Of a DNA stretch of 5,002 nucleotides, positions 1 through 5,002 are shown piece after piece. Source of the stretch: Vulcanimicrobiota bacterium (GTDB taxonomy: Bacteria > Vulcanimicrobiota > Vulcanimicrobiia > Vulcanimicrobiales > Vulcanimicrobiaceae); contig JASHTE010000243.1 in the NCBI GenBank assembly GCA_030040695.1, positions 1-5,002 on the forward strand, written 5' to 3'. How positions within the stretch are numbered: the stretch's first letter is position 1; each line of letters opens with the position of its first letter. Below the pieces are notes generated by a model, which worked only from the letters and a program-made list of their open reading frames with translations, searched no databases and was not told the DNA's origin. The translations under genes were made by a program, and so were the position numbers.

Positions 1-45
1 CGCTTCTTCGACGCCGTCGATCGCCTCCGGCGCTAAGTCTGTCAT
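1..45 (-). CDS. 5' end of an unidentified gene, third in the minus-strand operon (partial)
   Basis: Only the first 15 codons are in the window, reading MTDLAPEAIDGVEEA on the minus strand before the left edge. The ATG (45-43) overlaps the stop of the phosphatase gene (TGA, 44-42) in an ATGA arrangement, exactly like the junction one gene upstream, and the frame is open to the edge. No clear Shine-Dalgarno precedes the ATG, which fits translational re-initiation after the upstream stop. The product cannot be named from 15 residues; the start is acidic and shows no signal peptide. The call rests on the overlap geometry and the open frame, so it is moderately supported. Confidence 0.5.
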   Translation of the reverse strand, partial: MTDLAPEAIDGVEEA

Positions 46-812
46 CCGGATAAGCGCAGTACGCTACTAAGCTCCTCGTGAATCAGCGCGTTACTCGCAA
101 GAATTGAATCGTCGCCGAGTGCGTACGCGTTGCCGTCGATGCGTGTCACCTTCCCGCCGGCTTCGCGTATGAGGAGAATGCCCGCCGCAACGTCCCAAGC
201 GGGTAGATCGAACTCCCAGAAGCCGTCGAAGCGGCCGCACGCGATGTAGGCGAGATCGATTGCCGCGGCGCCGTCGCGGCGCACCGCCTGCGCATGATCC
301 GAGACGACTGCAAATTGCCGGCCGTTGCGCGAGAAGTTTGCCGGGTGAAACCCGGTGCACGTAAGCGCGTCGCCAAGCCTCTCTACGCGGGAGACTGAGA
401 TCACCGCGTCGTTGAGCCTCGCGCCGCTACCACGCTCCGCCGAGAAACACTCGTCCAGCGCCGGAGCGTAGATGACGCCACCGACGAGCTCTCCTTCTCG
501 CTCGTATCCTATTGAAACATTCCACAGCGGATACCCGTGAGCGAAGTTCGTCGTACCGTCGAGCGGATCGATGATCCATCGTTCGAGCGCACTACCTTCG
601 TGAAGTCCACTCTCCTCGGTGAGAATTGAGGCGTTCGGATGCGCTGCGCGCAAGCGCTCGACGATCAGTCTCTCGCTCGCGCCGTCCGCCAGTGTGACGA
701 TATCGGCTCGCCGTGCTTTTTCGCGAATCCCCAGCGGCCGGCGCTGAAGCTCGAGGAGCAGCGCCCCCGCCTCGCGCGCAACCTCCAGAGCGAGCTCCAA
801 GGGGCGTCTCAT
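42..812 (-). CDS. Inositol monophosphatase family protein (SuhB/IMPase-like)
   Basis: The 256-residue product is a full-length member of the Mg2+-dependent, Li+-sensitive phosphatase family that hydrolyses inositol-1-phosphate and related sugar or nucleotide phosphates in the cytoplasm. The metal site is intact. Glu66-Glu67 lie in LTEES. The first signature IDPLDGTTNF covers residues 81-90, with Asp82, Asp85, Gly86 and Thr87. The second signature is WDVAAG at 206-211, with Asp207, followed by a REAGG segment. These match Glu70, Asp90, Asp93 and Asp220 of human IMPA1. The start ATG (812-810) overlaps the stop of the upstream serine hydrolase by 4 bases; a purine-rich GGAACGA is the only ribosome-binding-like sequence, so coupled translation is likely. 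The next gene overlaps it in the same way. The family call is firm, but the substrate (inositol phosphate, histidinol phosphate, PAP or another) cannot be read from sequence, so no gene symbol is assigned. Confidence 0.93.
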   Translation of the reverse strand: MRRPLELALEVAREAGALLLELQRRPLGIREKARRADIVTLADGASERLIVERLRAAHPNASILTEESGLHEGSALERWIIDPLDGTTNFAHGYPLWNVSIGYEREGELVGGVIYAPALDECFSAERGSGARLNDAVISVSRVERLGDALTCTGFHPANFSRNGRQFAVVSDHAQAVRRDGAAAIDLAYIACGRFDGFWEFDLPAWDVAAGILLIREAGGKVTRIDGNAYALGDDSILASNALIHEELSSVLRLSG

Positions 813-1651
813 GCTTTTGTTCGTTCCATTCTGTCGACATTCGAGGCGTCCACGCGCAGCAGCGCGTACGCGCGCTCCGTCATCGTGGGTCTGAACTGCG
901 AGAGCAACACGAGAACGTAGGGATCGCCACCGTAGGGATCGACGATCGCGACGTCGTTACGCACGTCGTCGAGCACGCCGGTCTTATTGGCAATTGGAAC
1001 ACGCCGAGCGATTCCCGTTGGAATCGTCTCACGGTCCTCTTGTCCCAGCATGATGTTCACCATCGTTCGGCAGCCGCTCGTGCTCGCAACCGCGGTCGCC
1101 TTCCCTCGCGCTCCGCGTGCAAGCCCGAGGAGGAGCGCATTCATGTCGCGGGCGCTCGTCGTGTTGTCGATGCCGTGCGCTCGCGCGACGAAATCCATGA
1201 AGTGGCGCCGCAGCCTCGTCTCGGCGAGGCAGAGCGACTCGGCGACCTCGTTGACGCGCACGAAGGAGAGGCGATCGGCGAGCACGTTCCCGGCGGTGTT
1301 GTCGCTCTGGGTGATCATCGCCCGGACGAGATGCTGAACGCTTGCGCGCGTGCCCGGCGCGTCGCCTCCGAAACTCTCGGAGCCGGCAACGATCTCGCGA
1401 CGCTCGATGGTAAGCCGGTCGGACCACCGTAGTGTTCCGGCGTCGATCGCGCGCACGACGGCAACGAGAATAATGAGCTTGATAAGCGAGGCGGCCGGGA
1501 ATGAGGCGCTCGCACCTTCGTAGAGGAACGGATGTCCGTCACGCAGGCGCTGCGCAACGACGGCGAGTCGCCCGGGAAACGCCCAGGGGGCGCGCACCGC
1601 GGCAGCGAGCACCGCGGCGAGGGTCTGATTGAGGAAGAGCCTACGCTTCAT
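809..1651 (-). CDS. Exported serine hydrolase of the class A beta-lactamase family
   Basis: The product has 280 residues from the ATG at 1651, which is preceded by a good ribosome binding site (AGAGGTG, about 5 nt upstream); the frame is open further upstream but that extension lacks family similarity. The N-terminus carries a twin-arginine-like signal (RRLFLN, residues 3-8), a hydrophobic stretch to about 19, and a plausible cleavage near APWA (21-24), so export is likely. Penicillin-recognising fold motifs appear in order: SxxK as SLIK (Ser55, Lys58), SDN at 116-118, and KTG at 223-225. The omega-loop region (about 142-170) reads ETRLRRHFMD then NTTSARDM, resembling the beta-lactamase2 group (Pfam PF13354) rather than the canonical ExxLN. 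The deacylating Glu166 is therefore not evident, and true beta-lactam resistance is doubtful. A role in peptidoglycan or peptide hydrolysis is an inference. It overlaps the phosphatase gene by 4 bases. Confidence 0.88.
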   Translation of the reverse strand: MKRRLFLNQTLAAVLAAAVRAPWAFPGRLAVVAQRLRDGHPFLYEGASASFPAASLIKLIILVAVVRAIDAGTLRWSDRLTIERREIVAGSESFGGDAPGTRASVQHLVRAMITQSDNTAGNVLADRLSFVRVNEVAESLCLAETRLRRHFMDFVARAHGIDNTTSARDMNALLLGLARGARGKATAVASTSGCRTMVNIMLGQEDRETIPTGIARRVPIANKTGVLDDVRNDVAIVDPYGGDPYVLVLLSQFRPTMTERAYALLRVDASNVDRMERTKA

Positions 1652-1760
1652 TGAGCACCTCTTCGACCAGTGAGGGCCCGGATCGCGGCGGCGCCGCAGG
1701 CCCCGAGTACCTCGCCGCTCGGAAACGACCAGGCCCGGGAGCGCGACGGCGCCGCCATTT

Positions 1761-1792
1761 CCGCTGCAGCTTTCAACAGGCTCGTGCAGCGG
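1761..1792. repeat. Perfect 8-bp inverted repeat in the 1652-1812 gap
   Basis: CCGCTGCA (1761-1768) and TGCAGCGG (1785-1792) form a perfect stem around a 16-nt spacer, about 20 nt downstream of the stop of the small secreted protein gene on the minus strand. No T-run follows on either strand, so it is not a canonical intrinsic terminator. It could be a 3'-end stabilising or Rho-assisted hairpin separating the secreted protein from the serine hydrolase operon. The rest of the 161-nt gap is GC-rich with further short GGCGCC palindromes. I see no convincing promoter in it, only the ribosome binding site of the hydrolase gene. Confidence 0.4.
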
Positions 1793-1812
1793 CCCAGCGT
1801 GCAAGTAGTACT

Positions 1813-2130
1813 TTAGTAGGTCAAGCGCAGATTGTACGTGCAGGTATTGATGCCGTGCCAAATGACCTGATGGCGATCACCGTAGATGACACGTACATCC
1901 TCGGCACAGCCCTCGCCGATGCTGAAGACGGCGCGCGTTCCCGGCGCAACCGGAGCGTGAATGAGGTTAGGACCCCACAGTGCGCGGTTCACTCCGGAGA
2001 TCTGCATGATCGTCGCGATGTGCCGACCCGCGTTGATGACGACGAAACGATGGGCTGCAAGCACCGGCGCAGTGCTGAGAAGCGCTGCGCTCAGAACGAG
2101 TGCGAGGGACAGGATGCCCTTTTTTGCCAT
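1813..2130 (-). CDS. Small secreted protein with a conserved cysteine pair, function unknown
   Basis: This 105-residue product starts at the ATG at 2130, preceded by AAAGG about 10 nt upstream. A frame extension to 2316 is open but runs into the riboswitch region and is rejected. The N-terminus is a textbook Sec signal peptide: MAKK, a hydrophobic core at residues 5-20, and an Ala-rich cleavage region near VLAAH (23-27). The mature part is about 80 residues. It contains FVVINAG near its start, a WGPN segment (52-55), a PVAPGT turn (60-65), then Cys75 followed by EDVRVIYGD (77-85), and a second cysteine in INTCTYNLRL (Cys97). The two cysteines could form a disulfide outside the cytoplasm. I recognise this layout from small exported hypothetical proteins, often annotated only as hypothetical or Tat-signal proteins, with no established function. 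It is transcribed divergently from the Mg2+ locus. Confidence 0.75.
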   Translation of the reverse strand: MAKKGILSLALVLSAALLSTAPVLAAHRFVVINAGRHIATIMQISGVNRALWGPNLIHAPVAPGTRAVFSIGEGCAEDVRVIYGDRHQVIWHGINTCTYNLRLTY

Positions 2131-2181
2131 GATTGTTTGACCTTTCAGCAAGAGGAAAGCAGGCTGCCCCCTTTCGATGGA

Positions 2182-2198
2182 CCCTTGCAAGGGGCCCC
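2182..2198. repeat. Two overlapping palindromes in the divergent intergenic region
   Basis: CCCTTGCAAGGG (2182-2193) is a perfect 12-bp palindrome, and GGGGCCCC (2191-2198) is an 8-bp palindrome sharing three bases with it. They lie about 14 nt upstream of the -35 element of the M-box promoter and about 50 nt upstream of the start of the divergent secreted protein gene. The position is compatible with an operator for a dimeric regulator, but no second copy is seen and the sequence matches no operator I can name. The two arms could also be chance in GC-rich DNA. Confidence 0.35.
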
Positions 2199-2211
2199 TC
2201 GCCGTCGGGCC

Positions 2212-2240
2212 TTGGTAACCTTGACCGCGACGGCTATACT
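2212..2240 (+). promoter_or_regulatory. Sigma70-like promoter of the M-box / Mg2+ transport operon
   Basis: A -35 like TTGGTA (2212-2217, 4/6 to consensus) and a -10 TATACT (2235-2240, 5/6) are separated by exactly 17 nt. The predicted transcription start near 2246-2248 falls just before the first base of the aptamer closing helix P1 (2251), which is where a riboswitch promoter should be. A competing -35, TTGACC at 2221-2226, has only a poor -10 (TATGGA, 18-nt spacer) and would start transcription inside P1, so it is less likely. Confidence 0.65.
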
Positions 2241-2250
2241 GAAGTATGGA

Positions 2251-2427
2251 TACCTCGCTAGGTGAGGCGTCCACGCAATACACAGGCCGCTGCCCGGAAA
2301 CGTCGAGAGACGCCAAGCGGGTAGACCAGGCTCCGCCGAGACAAGGCGATGCCTAATGCGGCTGAGACGCGGCAGAGCCGCATCTCTAGGGGCGTGGTGC
2401 CAAAGCTTGATCGGAGCGAATGAGGTA
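2251..2427 (+). promoter_or_regulatory. M-box (ykoK leader) Mg2+ riboswitch aptamer
   Basis: The conserved M-box core is present almost letter for letter. CTAGGTGAGGC lies at 2258-2268, then an AATACAC-type segment (2277-2283), GCTGCCCGGAAACGTC (2289-2304), and AGACGCCAAGCGGGT (2308-2322). The 3' part GTGCCAAAGC (2397-2406) is followed by the P1 return strand. P1 closes between TACCT plus CGCT (2251-2259) and AGCG, a bulge, then AGGTA (2415-2427), with the same bulge layout as the Bacillus subtilis element as I remember it. Inner helices also pair: CCCG/CGGG (2293-2296 with 2318-2321), CGTC/GACG (2301-2304 with 2309-2312), CGCC/GGCG (2334-2337 with 2345-2348), and an 8-bp helix 2356-2363 with 2376-2383 extended by CCTA/TAGG. 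M-boxes bind several Mg2+ ions and switch off Mg2+ uptake genes when Mg2+ is plentiful. Here the element leads the MgtE-N/CBS and NRAMP genes. Confidence 0.95.
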
Positions 2428-2460
2428 GCAGCCTTCGGGAGGCGTCCCTTTCGCACCGCG

Positions 2461-2491
2461 ACCGGCGAGGACATCGCCGGTTTTTCTTTTT
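2461..2491 (+). terminator. Intrinsic terminator, expression platform of the M-box
   Basis: ACCGGCGA (2461-2468) pairs perfectly with TCGCCGGT (2474-2481) around a 5-nt loop, followed by a T-rich tract (TTTTTCTTTTT, 2481-2491). It sits 33 nt after the aptamer and directly before the ribosome binding site of the next gene, so it can only make sense as a conditional terminator. By the known M-box mechanism, Mg2+-bound aptamer favours termination. A second small hairpin, GCCT/AGGC (2431-2434 with 2440-2443), lies between aptamer and terminator. Confidence 0.9.
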
Positions 2492-2511
2492 GAGGAGGGG
2501 GTGAGCAGCCG

Positions 2512-3810
2512 ATGGCATTTACCGAAGGATTCATCTCGGAGCTCGTCGGTCGCAAAGCGACCATCGACGATCTGCCGATCGGTAAGGTCGCCGACTTCAT
2601 CGTCAACAATCCGCAAGATGCCTTTCCGCAGATCGACGCGCTTGTCGTGAAGACCGCGCAGGGAAGGCGTACGGTTCCGATCGAGCAGGTTGCCGATATC
2701 GACCGCAACGGCACCGTCGCGCTGACGATGACGCCGAAGGATCCCGCACCACCGGAAGATGAGACCCTCTATCTCGTCTCGGATCTGCTCGACAAGCAGA
2801 TCGTCGACGTCGACGGCCGCAAAGTCGTGCGTATCAACGACCTTGAGATCGCATCGACCGGTGGGCGCCTGCGCGTCATCGCGGCCGACGTCGGTGTAAG
2901 CGGGCTGCTCCGCCGCCTCGGATTCCACGCCGTCGGAAAGCGCCTTACGCCGGAGATGTACCGCGGCGCACCGCACTCGCTCATTCCCTGGAGCTCCGTC
3001 GCGCCGATCAACGAAAAGAATCCGTTCCAGGTTCGGCTCGCCGTCAAGGAGAGCAAGCTTTCGCGCCTCCATCCCTCCGAGCTCGCCGAGATCATCGGCG
3101 ACCTCTCGAAGCGCGAGGCGTTAGCGATCGTGAGACAGCTCGACGACGAGACGGCCGCCGACGCCTTCGAGCATCTCGACCGCGACGTGCAGATGTCGCT
3201 GATCGAAGACATCGGTACCGAACGTGCAGCCGACATCATCGAGGAGATGGACGCCGATGACGCGGCCGATCTGCTCGCCGATCTTCCGGAAGAGGATCGC
3301 ACGAAGCTCCTCGGCGAGATGAACACCTACACGGCGCACGAGCTGCGCGAGCTCGCGAAATACCCGGACGACACCGCCGGCGGTTTGATGACGACGAACT
3401 TCGTTTGGATCTATCCGCACCGCACGACCGAGGCGACGATCAAGAAGATTCGCGAGCTTGGCCCCGGTACCGAGTTCATCTATTACCTGTATGTCGTCGA
3501 CAAGCGCGACCGGCTACTCGGTGTGCTCTCCCTACGCACGCTCCTCCTCGCTCTGCCGACGGCCTTCATCGAGCGCATCATGGAGACCGATATCGTCAGC
3601 GTCCCGCCCGAGACGCCTGCGCGTGAGGTCGCAGCGACGATCGCGAAGTACGATTTACTCGCCGTGCCCGTCGTGCACGAGTCGGGACGGCTGCTCGGCG
3701 TCGTGACCGTCGATGACGCGATCGATGCGATCATGCCGAGCGACATCGCGCGGCGCCTGCCGCGCTTCACGCGCCACCACAAAGCACACGCAACGACCGA
3801 GACGGTGTAG
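2512..3810 (+). CDS. Soluble PRC-barrel / MgtE N-domain / CBS-pair protein without a membrane pore
   Basis: The 432-residue product appears fully cytosolic; no transmembrane segment is visible. Residues about 8-75 and 88-165 look like two PRC-barrel-type modules (ISELVGRKATIDDLPIGKV and LVSDLLDKQIVDVDGRKVVR openings). Residues about 183-283 form the acidic, helical MgtE intracellular N domain (LHPSELAEIIGDLS, EEMDADDAADLLADLPEED). Residues about 284-408 form two CBS domains starting with YPDDTAGGLMTT, the typical MgtE junction. A short basic tail follows (411-424). In MgtE these N and CBS domains sense cytosolic Mg2+ and gate the attached channel; here the plug helix and five-helix pore are absent, and the adjacent gene encodes an unrelated transporter instead. 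The inferred role is a Mg2+-responsive regulatory subunit. The ATG follows a strong purine tract GAGGAGGGGG (2492-2501), just past the M-box terminator; its spacing of about 10-13 nt is rather long. The next gene starts 2 nt after the stop. Confidence 0.92.
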   Translation: MAFTEGFISELVGRKATIDDLPIGKVADFIVNNPQDAFPQIDALVVKTAQGRRTVPIEQVADIDRNGTVALTMTPKDPAPPEDETLYLVSDLLDKQIVDVDGRKVVRINDLEIASTGGRLRVIAADVGVSGLLRRLGFHAVGKRLTPEMYRGAPHSLIPWSSVAPINEKNPFQVRLAVKESKLSRLHPSELAEIIGDLSKREALAIVRQLDDETAADAFEHLDRDVQMSLIEDIGTERAADIIEEMDADDAADLLADLPEEDRTKLLGEMNTYTAHELRELAKYPDDTAGGLMTTNFVWIYPHRTTEATIKKIRELGPGTEFIYYLYVVDKRDRLLGVLSLRTLLLALPTAFIERIMETDIVSVPPETPAREVAATIAKYDLLAVPVVHESGRLLGVVTVDDAIDAIMPSDIARRLPRFTRHHKAHATTETV

Positions 3811-3812
3811 GC

Positions 3813-5002
3813 ATGCGGATTGCGGGCCGGGTGCGATTGCGACAGCTCCTGCTCTTCCTCTCGATCATCGGGCCCGGCATCATCACCGCAAACGCCGACA
3901 ACGACGTCGGTGGCATTGCCACGTATTCGCTCGCCGGAGTACAGTTCGGCTACTGGCTGCTCTGGCTTCTCATTCCGGTGACGCTCATTCTCTACGTCGC
4001 GCAAGAGATGGGCGCACGCATGGGCGTCATCACCGGCAAGGGGCTCGCGGATCTCATTCGGGAGAACTTCGGGGTCAAAGTAACCTTCTGGGTACTCGTC
4101 CTCTTCGTGCTCGGCGACCTCGGCAACGTGGCGACCGAATTTGCAGGCGTCTCATCGGCAGCCTCGATCTTCCATACGTACACGCACTTCATCGAGCCGC
4201 TTTGGCTTGTACCGGCCGCCGCAGCATTTGTCTTCATCACGGTCACGAGCAACAACCGCAAGATCGTCGAGCGCATCTTCTTCGGCTTCTGCGCCGTCTA
4301 CGTCGCGTACATCATCAGCGGCGTCATGGTGCATCCAAACTGGCACGACGTGCTACGCGGTACGTTTCTTCCAATCTTCACGCCATCGAAGGCGTACTTT
4401 CTCATGGTCGTCGGCGTCATCGGCACGACGATCGCACCGTGGCAGCAGTTTTACATTCAGGCAGCCGCCGTGGAAAAGGGCATCCCCCGCGAGGACTACC
4501 GCTACACGCAGTGGGACGTCGCGATCGGCTCCGTCACGTGCGACATTGTCGCCTTTTTCATCATCGTTGCGAGCGCGGCGACGATCTACGTCTTCAACGC
4601 CGCGCACCCACACCATCTGATCTCGGTTTCGCAGCCGAGCGACGTTGCGGTCGCGCTCGCGCCGCTTGCCGGAAGGTTCGCCTCACTGCTCTTTGCGGTG
4701 GGTCTGCTCAACGCGGCGATCTTCACGGCCTCGATCCTGCCGCTTTCGACGGCATATTACGTCTGCGAGGCGTTCGGCTTCGAGCGTGGCGTCGAGCTGC
4801 GCTTCAAGCAGGCACCGATCTTCTACGGTCTCTACCTCACGTTCATCGTCATCGGTGCGGGCATCGTCATGATTCCCGGCGCGCCGCTGCTCGGGATCAT
4901 CTTCTACTCGCAGGTCGTCAACGGTGGGCTTCTGCCGGTCGTGCTCTTCCTCACGCTCTTGCTCATCAACAACCGGCGTCTCATGGGGGAATTCACGAAC
5001 AG
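3813..5002 (+). CDS. NRAMP-family divalent metal transporter, Mg2+-type signature (3' partial)
   Basis: The frame is open from ATG 3813 to the right edge: 396 residues are visible, close to the roughly 400-450 of the family, so only the C-terminus is missing. About ten hydrophobic segments are seen. The broken TM1 begins SIIGPGIITANADN and continues DVGGIATYSLAG; TM6 reads VIGTTIAPWQQF. In Mn/Fe NRAMPs TM1 has DPGN and TM6 has a metal-binding Met in the A-T-I-M-P-H stretch. Here Asp31 is kept, but Asn is Gly34, Met is Ala208 and His is Trp210. In TM3 the acidic pair (TDLAE type) is TEFAG (Glu109, Gly112). Loss of the soft Met ligand and proton-path residues fits NRAMP-related Mg2+ transporters, described in Clostridium under M-box control and structurally in Eggerthella. 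Only 2 nt separate it from the sensor gene and no strong ribosome binding site is present, so coupled translation is likely. Mg2+ as substrate is inferred. Confidence 0.9.
   Translation, partial: MRIAGRVRLRQLLLFLSIIGPGIITANADNDVGGIATYSLAGVQFGYWLLWLLIPVTLILYVAQEMGARMGVITGKGLADLIRENFGVKVTFWVLVLFVLGDLGNVATEFAGVSSAASIFHTYTHFIEPLWLVPAAAAFVFITVTSNNRKIVERIFFGFCAVYVAYIISGVMVHPNWHDVLRGTFLPIFTPSKAYFLMVVGVIGTTIAPWQQFYIQAAAVEKGIPREDYRYTQWDVAIGSVTCDIVAFFIIVASAATIYVFNAAHPHHLISVSQPSDVAVALAPLAGRFASLLFAVGLLNAAIFTASILPLSTAYYVCEAFGFERGVELRFKQAPIFYGLYLTFIVIGAGIVMIPGAPLLGIIFYSQVVNGGLLPVVLFLTLLLINNRRLMGEFTN

Noticed and set aside
713..1432. Long plus-strand open frame across the phosphatase and hydrolase genes
   Set aside because: It is antisense to two well-supported genes, has low-complexity Arg-rich composition and no family signature; it is a GC-rich shadow frame.
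1652..1861. Open N-terminal extension of the serine hydrolase frame
   Set aside because: It overlaps the secreted protein gene and lacks a signal peptide, and the ATG at 1651 has both a ribosome binding site and an immediate export signal.
2221..2250. Alternative promoter TTGACC with TATGGA
   Set aside because: The -10 is poor, the spacer is 18 nt, and transcription would begin inside the 5' strand of P1 and break the aptamer.
2131..2316. Open upstream extension of the small secreted protein frame
   Set aside because: It would run through the M-box and place the signal peptide in the middle of the protein; the ATG at 2130 gives a classic signal peptide.
2386..3072. Minus-strand open frame opposite the PRC/MgtE-N gene
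   Set aside because: It lies antisense to a clear domain-bearing gene and across the riboswitch terminator, and its translation shows no recognisable domain.
2512..3810. Truncated MgtE pseudogene
   Set aside because: Domains are intact, the stop is clean, the next gene is correctly spaced, and no MgtE membrane sequence remains downstream.
3813..5002. Manganese transporter MntH
   Set aside because: The DPGN and Met-Pro-His signatures required for the Mn/Fe type are replaced, and the leader is an Mg2+ M-box rather than a Mn2+-type element.
1..5002. tRNA, rRNA, CRISPR array, insertion sequence or phage genes
   Set aside because: No cloverleaf, regularly spaced repeats, transposase-like frame or terminal inverted repeats were seen in reading the window.

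Overview
The window comes from a high-GC bacterium. Nothing in it fixes the phylum. A deep-branching soil or permafrost-type lineage such as Eremiobacterota is only a guess; what is directly visible is GC-rich coding, tight operons and a classical M-box riboswitch.

Left part, minus strand (1-2130). A small secreted protein with two conserved cysteines (1813-2130) lies first. After a 161-nt gap come three tightly packed genes: a Tat-type secreted serine hydrolase of the class A beta-lactamase fold (809-1651), an inositol-monophosphatase-family phosphatase (42-812), and the first 15 codons of another gene that runs off the left edge (1-45). Both junctions among these three use a 4-base ATGA stop/start overlap, so they read as one translationally coupled operon.

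Middle, non-coding (2131-2511). This divergent intergenic region holds overlapping GC-rich palindromes, a sigma70-like promoter on the plus strand, an M-box (ykoK leader) Mg2+ riboswitch, and a strong intrinsic terminator. The terminator ends immediately before the ribosome binding site of the next gene.

Right part, plus strand (2512-5002). Two genes separated by 2 nt follow the riboswitch. The first is a soluble protein with PRC-barrel-like modules, the MgtE cytosolic N domain and a CBS pair, but no MgtE membrane pore. The second is an NRAMP-fold membrane transporter, truncated by the window edge. Its metal site departs from Mn/Fe NRAMPs: DPGN becomes DVGG, the TM6 metal-binding Met becomes Ala, and the TM6 His becomes Trp. 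These are the changes expected for the Mg2+-transporting NRAMP-related clade.

Together the right half looks like a complete Mg2+ homeostasis module. An RNA Mg2+ sensor controls transcription of a stand-alone MgtE-type sensor protein and an NRAMP-type Mg2+ channel or transporter. In effect the MgtE sensory half is paired in trans with an unrelated pore. This is the most interesting content of the window.
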